A DNA stretch of 64,000 bases from Phycicoccus sp. (GTDB lineage Bacteria > Actinomycetota > Actinomycetes > Actinomycetales > Dermatophilaceae), in NCBI GenBank assembly GCA_012927555.1, contig JABBOX010000259.1, positions 1-64,000 of the forward strand, written 5' to 3'. The position numbers and the translations under genes were made by a program. Of this stretch, positions 1 through 9,911 are shown piece by piece. The notes under the pieces were generated by a model, which did no database searches, was not told where the DNA came from, and was given only the letters and a program-made list of their open reading frames with translations. Within the stretch, counting starts at the first letter, position 1; each line of letters opens with the position of its first letter.

Positions 1-1
1 C

Positions 2-85
2 CTCGAGCAGGCCGTCGAGACCGACCCCCACCCGCTGCGTGAACTCATCGGACCCGGTGAATCGCCCATACCGGACTTCACTTAA
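2..85 (+). CDS. C-terminal end of an upstream gene (product unknown, truncated by window)
   Basis: Open frame from base 2 (LEQAVETDPHPLRELIGPGESPIPDFT*) to TAA at 83-85. Confidence 0.4.
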   Translation, partial: LEQAVETDPHPLRELIGPGESPIPDFT

Positions 86-208
86 GCAGATATGCAGAAC
101 ATGTGTTCTAGTGTACGCCAGCTGACCGACAACCACAAGCCCAATCCACAACGAAAGTCCTTGCAAAACAACATCTTTCAGTCCACCGGCGTCCAGCGGT
201 CTTGCCGG

Positions 209-258
209 ACAGGGCGAAGGATTATGGGCGCCAGAGCACCCATAATCCTTCGCCCTGT
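209..258. terminator. Large perfect inverted repeat, probable bidirectional terminator between convergent genes
   Basis: acagggcgaaggattatggg (209-228) is the exact reverse complement of 239-258; 10-nt loop; 3' of metY and of the upstream + gene; no U-tract. Confidence 0.7.
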
Positions 259-281
259 GTCAATTGCTCATCGGCGGGCGC

Positions 282-1604
<1,323 letters not shown>

Positions 1605-1639
1605 GGGGTTTCCTCACGTCGGTATCGCGCTTGCGTCGC

Positions 1640-1735
1640 ACCAGGGAGTGCGTCGCCAGGTCTTCACCCGGGGCACCCCACCGCGTGGAGGGTTGCCGGC
1701 CAGCGAGCCGGGGCTTGTCGCTGGCACTCATGACC
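1640..1735 (-). promoter_or_regulatory. SAM riboswitch, SAM-IV-like (actinobacterial)
   Basis: Minus strand reads ggtcatgagtgccagcgacaagccccggctcgctggccggcaaccctccacgcggtggggtgccccgggtgaagacc: P1 ggtc/gacc, P2 gccagcga/tcgctggc, P3 cctccac/gtgggg; directly upstream of metY. Confidence 0.8.
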
Positions 1736-1816
1736 ACCAATAACGTTAGAGGCGGTGACCGCATCTCGGTATCCCCATCTCTCATTCTGGACATCGACCC
1801 TTCGTGACGGCATACC

Positions 1817-2215
1817 GTGGGATCCGTGAACGCACTTCACCTGACCATCGACCCCAAAGCCGCGACGGCGCCGTTCGAACAGGTGCGGACCCAGATCGCG
1901 GCGGCCGTTGCAGAGGGTCGGCTGGACGCGGGGACAAGACTCCCGACGGTGCGACAGCTGGCAGCGGATCTCGGACTGGCGGCCAACACGGTCGCGAGGG
2001 CCTACCGAGAGTTGGAAGCCGACCAGGTCATCGCCACCCATGGCCGTGGCGGAACGTTTGTGCGCAGCGAGGTGGTGGACGAGCCGACCATGCACTCATC
2101 AGCGGCCGATGCCGCGCGCGTGGCCGCGAACGACTACGTGCACTCGGTCCGGCGGCTAGGCCTCAGCGCACCAGAGGCGCTGCGTCTGGTCGAAAACGCC
2201 TGGAACAAGGGCTAG
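1817..2215 (+). CDS. GntR family transcriptional regulator (short, YtrA-like)
   Basis: Winged-helix GntR signature EGRLDAGTRLPTVRQLAADLGLAANTVARAYRELE. Confidence 0.88.
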   Translation: MGSVNALHLTIDPKAATAPFEQVRTQIAAAVAEGRLDAGTRLPTVRQLAADLGLAANTVARAYRELEADQVIATHGRGGTFVRSEVVDEPTMHSSAADAARVAANDYVHSVRRLGLSAPEALRLVENAWNKG

Positions 2216-2236
2216 TTCAACCAAAGGTCTAATAGC

Positions 2237-3484
2237 TCAGAGCAACACGTTGAGGGTGTGGATCACAAGACCGGCCAGCCCACCGACGATGGTGCCGTTG
2301 ATACGGATGAACTGCAGGTCGCGACCCACGTGCAGCTCGATGCGCTCGGCCGCCTCCTTGCCGTCCCAACGGTCAACGGTCTGTGAGATGACCTTGGCGA
2401 TCTCGTGGCCGTACGAGCCCACCACGAACCCGATGGCATCCGAGGCGTAACCGTCAACCCGGTGACGCAGTTCAGGGTCGTTCACCAGCCGATCACCGAA
2501 CTCCGACAGGGCGGCCACTCCCCTGCCTCGCAGTGGGCCGTTGGCGTCAGCGACGGCCCCGAGCAGAGCCATGCGCAGCGCCTCCCACGCGGCGACCGCG
2601 GAAGCGCCGACCTGCGGGTGCGCCATGACGCGCACCTTGAGCGCCTCGGCGCGGGCGATCGTCTCGGGGTCATGTTGCAGGTCCTGCGCCAGCTGGGCGA
2701 GCAGGTCATCCAGCGCCCTGCGTGCCGAGTGGTTCGGGTGATCTCTGACGTCGACGAGCCACGACAACGCCTCGGCGTGGATCCGGTCAACAACCTTCTG
2801 GTCCAGCCACCCAGGGGTCCACCACGGCGCTCTCTCGGCAACGATCGACGCCACGGTGGCCTCGTGGGTGCGCAGCCAGGCGTGGGCTTCCACCACAACG
2901 ATGTCGACCAGCCCGTGGTGAGCGCCGTCCCCGACGACCGACCCGAGCAGGTGACCGGCGACAGGGCTCACCGGCTCGTTCACCAGCCGGGGCATGAGCG
3001 TGTGCTCGACGAAGTCGCGAACGTCGTCGCCCTTGATGGCCAACAGGGCGTGGCTGCTGGCTTTGGCCACTTCGGTGATCACCCGCGCGCTGTGTTGCTC
3101 CTCCGTGAGCCACCGCCCGACCCTGCGGACCACGTCGGCATGGACCACCCGCTCACGTGCGGCATCGACGGTCAGGAAGTTGCCCGTCACGAACTCCTCG
3201 AGGCTCTGACCGAGCATGTCCTTGCGGTTGGGGATGATGGCGGTGTGCGGGATGGGGATGCCCATCGGGTGACGGAAGAGCGCGGTCACGGCAAACCAGT
3301 CCGCGAGCGCTCCCACCATCGCTGCTTCAGCAGTCGTGTTGACGTATCCCCATGCGCCATCACGGTTTCGGGTCGCGATGAAGACGAGCGCCGCGAATAC
3401 CAGCAGCGACAACGCGACGGCACGCATCCGCCTCAGGCCACGCTTGCGAGACAGGTCAGCCGGGCTGAGCAGCATCGCCGTCAC
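2237..3484 (-). CDS. DUF445 domain-containing membrane protein
   Basis: N-terminal TM then WFAVTALFRHPMGIPIPHTAIIPNRKDMLGQSLEEFV typical of DUF445; GTG start at 3484 just after the MMPL stop. Confidence 0.85.
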   Translation of the reverse strand: MTAMLLSPADLSRKRGLRRMRAVALSLLVFAALVFIATRNRDGAWGYVNTTAEAAMVGALADWFAVTALFRHPMGIPIPHTAIIPNRKDMLGQSLEEFVTGNFLTVDAARERVVHADVVRRVGRWLTEEQHSARVITEVAKASSHALLAIKGDDVRDFVEHTLMPRLVNEPVSPVAGHLLGSVVGDGAHHGLVDIVVVEAHAWLRTHEATVASIVAERAPWWTPGWLDQKVVDRIHAEALSWLVDVRDHPNHSARRALDDLLAQLAQDLQHDPETIARAEALKVRVMAHPQVGASAVAAWEALRMALLGAVADANGPLRGRGVAALSEFGDRLVNDPELRHRVDGYASDAIGFVVGSYGHEIAKVISQTVDRWDGKEAAERIELHVGRDLQFIRINGTIVGGLAGLVIHTLNVLL

Positions 3485-3486
3485 GG

Positions 3487-5679
3487 TTACGTCGACTCGC
3501 GTACGCCGTGACGCTCCCACCAGCGTCGAAGGGGACCCGGGGCCCACCAGTTCACGGTGCCGAGCAGTCGCATGGTGGCCGGGACCAGAAGCGCGCGCAC
3601 GACGGTGGCATCGATCAGGACGGCGACGAGCATGCCGACCCCGATCATCTTCATCAGGACGATGCCGGAGGTGGCGAACCCGCCGATGACCACGGCCAGT
3701 AGCAGCGCCGCACTCGTGATGATCCGCCCGCTGCGCTGGAGCCCGTTGGCAACGGAGGTCGTGTTGTCACCGGTGCGGTCCCACTCCTCACGGATCCGCG
3801 AGAGAAGGAACACCTCGTAGTCCATGGACAGGCCGAAGATGATGGCGAGCATCAGGATCGGCTGGGTGACGTCCAGGTAGCCCGTGGGGGTGAAGCCAAG
3901 GGGCCCCGACAGGTGACCCTCCTGGAAGACCCAGGTCACCACCCCGAACGAAGCACTCAGGGAGAGGGCGTTCATCACGACGGCCTTGACGGGGAGGACC
4001 ACGGAACCAAACGCAACAAAGAGCAGGACCAGCATGATGGCGATGACGGCGAGACCCATCCACGGCAGACGTGCGCCGATCGAGTCGACGAGGTCGACGG
4101 CACCGGCCGAAAAGCCACCGACCAGAGCCGTCACGCCGGTGCCGGTATCGACGGTACGAAGGTCCCTGACCAGCTGCTGCGACTTCTCGGCCTGGCTGTT
4201 CCCGAGCCAGCTGACCTGGACCAGGCTCGTCGTGCCGGTGCCGCTCGGGCGGGCAACCGCCTGGTCGATCACACGGGCCGACTGCACCCCGCTGACCGTG
4301 CCGAGACGGCCGATGTAGGCATCGAGCTGACTCTGGCTGGCCCCGTCGACCACGATGTTGGCGCTCGCGGTCCGGCCACCGAACTCGCGGGTGCCCAGGT
4401 CTGCGGCGACCCGGCTCGGCGCGTCGATCGGCAGGACGCGCTCGTCGATGCTGCCCCACCTGGCCGACAGGAAGGGGGTGCCGAGCGCGACAAGGGCCAC
4501 CGCGATGACGACGACGTATGCGACGGGTCGCCGCATCACGCTGTGCGCCAGTCGTGCCCACCCGCCATGCGACGCGGTGAGATCACTACCGACTCGTGCA
4601 AGGCGAGCCCTCTCCTGTGCGCGCACGCCGCGGCGCCACGGCATACGACCGGCTTCGATCCGGGGTCCCAGGACGGCGAGCAGGGCCGGCAAGAGGGTCA
4701 GTGCAGCCGCCATCGCGACGAGCACCGCCGCGACTCCGCCGTAGCCCATCGAGCGTAGGAAGCTCTGCGGAAAGATCAGCAGTGAGGCCAGCGAAGCGGC
4801 CACGATCAGGCCTGAGAACAACACGGTGCGGCCGGCGGTCGCCATCGTTGTGGTGATGGCCGCGTTGACATGCTCACGCTCGGTGCCTGGATATCTGTCG
4901 AGCTCCTCACGGAACCTGCTCACGACGAACAACGCGTAGTCGATCGCCAGACCCAGGCCGATCAGGGTGATGACGTTGATGGAGAAGATCGAGACCTCGG
5001 TGACCAAGGTGATGGCGCGCACGAGAGCGAAGGCCCCGAAGATGGCCACGACGCCGACGAAGGCCGGCGTCAGAGCGGCTGCGACGCTGCCGAAGAACAC
5101 CAGGCACAAGAGGATCACGATCGGCATCGAGATGACCTCGGCCCGGGTGATGTCCGCTGAGACGTGCTTGTTCACGTCGCGGAAGACCGCCCACGCCCCG
5201 CCGACGCTCGTGCTCAGCCCCTTGGCGTCCAGGTGGGGCCTGACCTGGTCATAGAGGGTCGATTTCTCATCCTGGGTGGTGCCGCTCAAGGAGATGATGA
5301 CCCGGGTTGCGTGCTGGTCCCCGCTGATCAACGTGGGCGCGGGCGTTTGGTACCAGCTGGTGACGAGCTGGGTCGAGCCTTTGGGGAGTCCCGAGATGAC
5401 GTTCGAGACCGACTCACGGAAGGCCGGGTCGCTGACCTTCATCGAGGGGCTGGAGTAGATGATCACGATGTCGGCGTCGTGGCTGGCAAAGGTCGCGTGT
5501 TCTGCGACCAGCGACCGCGCCGACTCGCTGGCCGGGTCGTCAAAGCCACCGTTGCTGAGGTTCCCGAAGACACCCAGCCCGAAGACGGCGGCGGCCGCGA
5601 GCAGAGCCAGTCCGGCACCGAGGACCGTCTTCGCTCGTCGGGCCACCAGGTGACCCCAAGACTGCATCATGCCTGGCAC
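3487..5679 (-). CDS. MMPL family (RND superfamily) transporter
   Basis: 730 aa, duplicated RND architecture, GLAIDYALFVVSRFREE and GLSMDYEVFLLSRIREEW motifs. Confidence 0.92.
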   Translation of the reverse strand: MPGMMQSWGHLVARRAKTVLGAGLALLAAAAVFGLGVFGNLSNGGFDDPASESARSLVAEHATFASHDADIVIIYSSPSMKVSDPAFRESVSNVISGLPKGSTQLVTSWYQTPAPTLISGDQHATRVIISLSGTTQDEKSTLYDQVRPHLDAKGLSTSVGGAWAVFRDVNKHVSADITRAEVISMPIVILLCLVFFGSVAAALTPAFVGVVAIFGAFALVRAITLVTEVSIFSINVITLIGLGLAIDYALFVVSRFREELDRYPGTEREHVNAAITTTMATAGRTVLFSGLIVAASLASLLIFPQSFLRSMGYGGVAAVLVAMAAALTLLPALLAVLGPRIEAGRMPWRRGVRAQERARLARVGSDLTASHGGWARLAHSVMRRPVAYVVVIAVALVALGTPFLSARWGSIDERVLPIDAPSRVAADLGTREFGGRTASANIVVDGASQSQLDAYIGRLGTVSGVQSARVIDQAVARPSGTGTTSLVQVSWLGNSQAEKSQQLVRDLRTVDTGTGVTALVGGFSAGAVDLVDSIGARLPWMGLAVIAIMLVLLFVAFGSVVLPVKAVVMNALSLSASFGVVTWVFQEGHLSGPLGFTPTGYLDVTQPILMLAIIFGLSMDYEVFLLSRIREEWDRTGDNTTSVANGLQRSGRIITSAALLLAVVIGGFATSGIVLMKMIGVGMLVAVLIDATVVRALLVPATMRLLGTVNWWAPGPLRRWWERHGVREST

Positions 5680-5700
5680 CCTTCGTTCCTGAGAGGTCGA

Positions 5701-5757
5701 CGGAAGTCCACAAGATCAACGGAAGTCCACAAGGTCAACGGAAGTCCACAAGATCAA
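5701..5757. repeat. 19-bp tandem repeat x3
   Basis: cggaagtccacaagatcaa at 5701, 5720 (1 mismatch), 5739; intergenic, upstream of MMPL start. Confidence 0.95.
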
Positions 5758-5773
5758 CATCAACAAGATCACG

Positions 5774-6178
5774 TTATCGGTGCTTGGGCAGAACCGATGG
5801 AGGTATCGCGATGGAACATGGCAGACCGTCGTCGATCAGGAAGCCCACACCATCGGGAAGCTGGGCCACCAGCTCTGCCCCGGTCCACGCCAACCAGCCA
5901 AAGCCGCCCATCACGTGACCCAGCGCCCTGATCGTCGACCAGACCGGCACGATCGGTACGTTGCCGGGGCGCGACATGACGAACAGCCCGGGACGCACGG
6001 GACACAGCGCATAGACACGAGCGACCAGGAACCGATCGACGAACTGGTCGATGTCGATCTGACGCGTGACAAGCTCGTGAACAGCGTGGCCCAGCTCTGG
6101 CGGCACCTCTGGCGGCACCTCTGCCGGCGCCGCGTCGGTGGTGAGGGTCAGGGCCCCGGTCGCGCTCATGCCCGGCAT
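5774..6178 (-). CDS. SseB-like domain protein
   Basis: 134 aa; FLVARVYALCPVRPG...VPVWSTIRAL...GWLAWTGAELVAQLPDGVGFLID resembles SseB N-terminal domain. Confidence 0.6.
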   Translation of the reverse strand: MPGMSATGALTLTTDAAPAEVPPEVPPELGHAVHELVTRQIDIDQFVDRFLVARVYALCPVRPGLFVMSRPGNVPIVPVWSTIRALGHVMGGFGWLAWTGAELVAQLPDGVGFLIDDGLPCSIAIPPSVLPKHR

Positions 6179-6201
6179 CCTGCCGGACCCGACGAACTTC
6201 A

Positions 6202-6233
6202 GTCAGGCTTATCCACAGTCAGGCTTATCCACA
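6202..6233. repeat. 16-bp tandem duplication containing two perfect DnaA-box sequences
   Basis: gtcaggcttatccaca x2; TTATCCACA at 6209-6217 and 6225-6233. Confidence 0.9.
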
Positions 6234-7475
6234 GTCGTCCGCCATCGCCGCCACGGCCGCGACCAGCCGATCGAGGTCCGACTCGGCGGTGTAGGGCGCG
6301 AGGCTGACCCGGATGCAACCACCGGTCTCGCGGATTCCCAGCACCCGTGTGAGCTCCCATGCATAGGCGTGACCGCTCCACACGCTGATGTCCTGCTTCC
6401 CGAGCCGCGCGGCGACCTCGCCGGGCGTGATGGCCCCCATCGTGAAGCTGATCGTCCCCGTTCGGCGACTCGGGGAACCCACCATCCGAACCCCCGGTAT
6501 GCCGGTGAGCCGGCTGATCGTGCTTCGTACGAGGACGTCCTCGCGAGCGGCCAGAGCGGCGAACGAGCGACCAAGTCGCTGGCGCCGATCGCCTTCTCCT
6601 GCCACAAGATCGGCCAAATGGTCCACCGCTGCGCTGATGCCGGCCATGTTGGCAAGTCCGGGGGTGCCGAGCTCGAAACGATCGGGCACCTCGTCGGACG
6701 ACGGCTCGAGCTTGTCCGGTCGCAGCGTCTCCAACAGCTCAGATGAGGCCACGACGGCCCCGGCGTGCGGTCCACACCACTTGTAGGAGGAGAGGGCGAT
6801 CAGGTCGGCGCCCATCGAAGCCATGTCCAGGCGGAAGTGGGGCGCGGCGGCGACGGCATCGACATAGACCAGCGCCCCTGAGGCGTGGGCGATCTGGCTT
6901 ATCGCCGCGACGTCCGTGATGGTCCCGATCAGGTTCGATGCGGCGGCCACGGCCACGAGCCTCGTGCGTGGGGTGACCAGCTCGGCATACTGTTCGGCCG
7001 GCAGGTCAGTGGTCTGTGGATCGATCCTCGCCCATCGCACCGTCACTCCCGCAGAGGCCGCGGCCTGCACCCAAGGCCTGACGTTGGCGTCGTGGTCGAG
7101 CTCCGAGACGACGATCTCGTCGCCGGGCTCCCACGTCTTGGCCAGTGTCGCGGCCATGCGATAGGTCAGCGTCGTCATGTTCGGTCCCAGGACAACCCCA
7201 TCCGCCTCGCCACCGACGAGATCAGCAACCGCTGTCCGGGCGTCAGCGATCAGCTTCATCGAGCGTCGGCTCGACGCGAACGGGCCGTGAACGTTGCTCA
7301 GACCCGAGCGGTGGGCCTCGGAGATGGCGTCGATCACCCCAACGGGCACTTGTGTCCCTCCGGCACCATCGAGATACGCCGCGCCGTTCTTGAGCGCCGG
7401 GTACTGCGCACGGATGCGTTCTGTCTCCCACGTCGTGTCCATGCGTTCGAGCATGCCCGATCGTGCTGACGACAA
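6225..7475 (-). CDS. Cysteine desulfurase-like protein, SufS-type aminotransferase class V
   Basis: AYLDGAGGTQVP...NMTTLTYRMAATLAKTWEPGDEIVVSELDHDANVRPW...LSSYKWCGPHAG PLP-Lys motif. Confidence 0.88.
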   Translation of the reverse strand: MSSARSGMLERMDTTWETERIRAQYPALKNGAAYLDGAGGTQVPVGVIDAISEAHRSGLSNVHGPFASSRRSMKLIADARTAVADLVGGEADGVVLGPNMTTLTYRMAATLAKTWEPGDEIVVSELDHDANVRPWVQAAASAGVTVRWARIDPQTTDLPAEQYAELVTPRTRLVAVAAASNLIGTITDVAAISQIAHASGALVYVDAVAAAPHFRLDMASMGADLIALSSYKWCGPHAGAVVASSELLETLRPDKLEPSSDEVPDRFELGTPGLANMAGISAAVDHLADLVAGEGDRRQRLGRSFAALAAREDVLVRSTISRLTGIPGVRMVGSPSRRTGTISFTMGAITPGEVAARLGKQDISVWSGHAYAWELTRVLGIRETGGCIRVSLAPYTAESDLDRLVAAVAAMADDCG

Positions 7476-7636
7476 TGCGCCGCCCCACCCTTTGCCGACA
7501 TCGGTGGCCCGGAAACCCCACCAGGTGACGCGGTATCGGCCACTCGCGCGATGTCCGGCTGGACCGTTCGGGTGATTTTCTGCACAATGCCGTGGACTGG
7601 CAGACGCGAACCCGACTGGCGAACCATCCTTGTCGG

Positions 7637-8107
7637 ATGGACAGCAATGCGCTCGACCAGCTCTTGTCCGAGGTCAACGGCTCCGCCCCGATGTCAGTGA
7701 CGCTGGCACCGGCCGAGGGCAGCGAAGTCGCTCAGGCAAGGCGGGTCTCCGAGAATGACTGGCGACTGACGTTGGCGGGAACTCAGTCTCTGGCTGACAG
7801 GCTTGAGGCCGTTATCGACGCCGTGCCGGACGCCGCTATGTGCAGCTGTGAAACCGTGGTCCGTCTCGGCCCTGATCTCGTCCGCCTGGAGCTCGGCTGC
7901 CGGGGCCCGCACCTCTTGACCAGCTTGCTCGACACCGTCATCGCCGACCACGCCGCCAGGCATCCGCAGGCGCACCTGCAAGCCATGCTGCGCGTCGATG
8001 ACTCGATGCGCCCACGCCGGATCGACCTCCTGATGCCGTCGGGGCGGGCGTCACATGGGCACGCGCTGCAGGAGACGTTCGGGCTCGTACCGGCCCAGGC
8101 GGTCTGA
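7637..8107 (+). CDS. Hypothetical protein
   Basis: ORF with ATG at 7637, ~156 aa, no family recognised. Confidence 0.5.
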   Translation: MDSNALDQLLSEVNGSAPMSVTLAPAEGSEVAQARRVSENDWRLTLAGTQSLADRLEAVIDAVPDAAMCSCETVVRLGPDLVRLELGCRGPHLLTSLLDTVIADHAARHPQAHLQAMLRVDDSMRPRRIDLLMPSGRASHGHALQETFGLVPAQAV

Positions 8108-8145
8108 CCCGAGACTCGCCAGGCGGTTGATCAGGGGCGCGTCAG

Positions 8146-8967
8146 TCAGGCGCGAACGAAACGAACCCGCCAGGCTTCCGGGCCGCGCTCGAGGTAGTCG
8201 ATGCTGAACAGCCCCGGAGAGCGCTGCTCCACCTGTTCGAGCAGCGGCAGTGGGTCATGCGGAGCGACGAGGACCATGCCGCTCCCCGGTCCCACGGAGT
8301 CCAGTGCGCCGAAGATCGTCGCATGACGGATGGCGGGTGGCACGGCTCGTGCGTCGAGCTCGGGCAGCACGTCGTCGGGGGCCTGGCCGCCGCAACCACA
8401 CGCGCCGCCGCATCCACCCTTGGGCGCCTCAGACTCGGGTGTCTCCGTCTTGGGTGCCTCAACGCTGCCACCCTGGGCCGTTCCGCCGAGCAGCTCGTGC
8501 ATGCCACCGAGGATGTCCGCGAGCGACACCTCGCTGGAGCCGGCCAGCAGCGGAAGGATCTGGTCGTTCTCCTTGACCAGGTGCGAGTCGAACAGGGTCT
8601 TCAGCGCCTGCGCGCTGGCAGCCGCGCGCACGGGACCCGTCGCGTTCCGGATGGCCTCGACCAGCTCGACAAGGTCGCGATGCTCGGCGAGCATGGCGTC
8701 GACCAGCAGCCGGGCACGAGGATCTTCGTGGGCCTTGGGGTACATAGCCTGTTCTTCGGCGAGCGCGTGCGGGATCAGCTCGGCCTGACACCATCTGACC
8801 AGCGCTTCGGCGGCGGCGGCAGCTCCGGGCAGGTCGCCCCGCGACGCGGCGTCGACGAGGCTCTCCACCTGGACGGCAAGGGCGCCAGCCAGCTGGGCGT
8901 GATGGTCCTTGACGGCGTCAACCGCCTGCGCGTCTGCGGCACTTGTTGCGACAACGACCATGCTCAT
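8146..8967 (-). CDS. Hemerythrin domain protein with C-terminal DUF2249
   Basis: Hemerythrin-type H/E pattern (HHAQL...HALAEEQAMY...EHRDLVELV...HLVKENDQILPLL) then LDARAVPPAIRHATIFGALDSVGPGSGMVLVAPHDPLPLLEQ. Confidence 0.85.
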   Translation of the reverse strand: MSMVVVATSAADAQAVDAVKDHHAQLAGALAVQVESLVDAASRGDLPGAAAAAEALVRWCQAELIPHALAEEQAMYPKAHEDPRARLLVDAMLAEHRDLVELVEAIRNATGPVRAAASAQALKTLFDSHLVKENDQILPLLAGSSEVSLADILGGMHELLGGTAQGGSVEAPKTETPESEAPKGGCGGACGCGGQAPDDVLPELDARAVPPAIRHATIFGALDSVGPGSGMVLVAPHDPLPLLEQVEQRSPGLFSIDYLERGPEAWRVRFVRA

Positions 8968-9059
8968 GAGAAGTCCTCCGACTCAACGCGATAAGGGCTC
9001 TTGGGCCTCAGCACACCGCAAGTGGCGGCGCATGGCGCAAGTTTATTACACTCAGTTCC

Positions 9060-9911
9060 GTGAAAACTAATCGGGGATCAATCAACGGGCAACGAGCGGG
9101 GTACGGGCCCCTGCGAACGCCGCAGGTGAGCCGACGCATGGCCCACCTCTCAACGGCCCGGGCAAGAATCCTTGACGTCCTGATCGACCAGCCGGAACCC
9201 TGCACGGTGGCAGCCCTGTCGGAGTTGATTGGTCAGCACCCCAACACGATCCGCGAACACCTCGACATCTTGATATACGACCGGCTGGTCTTGCGGTCCC
9301 GCTCGGGCGCGCCGGCACGCGGGCGCCCCGCCTGGCTCTACTGCGCCGCGCCTGACGCCGGCACGGAGCCGGCGTCCAGGGAATATGCCGCTCTGGCATC
9401 CGCCCTGGCCGGGCAGATCGCCCGGACCAGCCGGCATCCGCACGCTGACGCCATCGAGGCAGGCCGCATGTGGGGTCGCGACCTGGTGCGGCGGTCGCGG
9501 ACGAGCACCGACCAGTCGAGCGAGACCGGAGCCAGCGAGACGGGAGCCAGCGAGACGGGAGCGAGCGAGACGGTGCCAAAGAAGGGCGCGGCCCCTCGCA
9601 GCGCGTCAGCGTCCAGCGACGAGGCGGCTCGCCGCGAGGTGATCGACCTGTTGGAGGAGCTCGGGTTCGCCCCAACCGCGGACGCCCGCGCCCGCGTCGT
9701 CAAGCTGCATCGCTGCCCCCTGCTCGAGGCGGCCCACCAGCAGCCGGAGGTGGTCTGCGGAGTCCATCTGGGCATCGTTCGCGGCGCCCTCGAAGAACTC
9801 GGCAACGACCCCGAACGAACGGAAAGCACAGCGCTGCAGCCGTTTTCGGAGCCCGGCGCCTGTCGACTGGACCTGCTCCCCGGCCGCGAGATGACGAAGG
9901 TGAACCGATGA
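9060..9911 (+). CDS. HTH (ArsR/MarR-like winged helix) transcriptional regulator
   Basis: ARILDVLIDQPEPCTVAALSELIGQHPNTIREHLDILIYDRLVLR; C-terminal regulator domain; divergent from hemerythrin gene. Confidence 0.8.
   Translation: MKTNRGSINGQRAGYGPLRTPQVSRRMAHLSTARARILDVLIDQPEPCTVAALSELIGQHPNTIREHLDILIYDRLVLRSRSGAPARGRPAWLYCAAPDAGTEPASREYAALASALAGQIARTSRHPHADAIEAGRMWGRDLVRRSRTSTDQSSETGASETGASETGASETVPKKGAAPRSASASSDEAARREVIDLLEELGFAPTADARARVVKLHRCPLLEAAHQQPEVVCGVHLGIVRGALEELGNDPERTESTALQPFSEPGACRLDLLPGREMTKVNR
9514..9573. repeat. 15-bp in-frame tandem repeat (~4 copies), encodes ETGAS repeats
   Basis: gagccagcgagacgg at 9529, 9544, 9559 (variant), plus degenerate 9514 copy. Confidence 0.9.

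Noticed and set aside
6202-6233. Possible oriC
   Set aside because: Only two DnaA boxes, no AT-rich unwinding element, no dnaA/dnaN/rpmH nearby.
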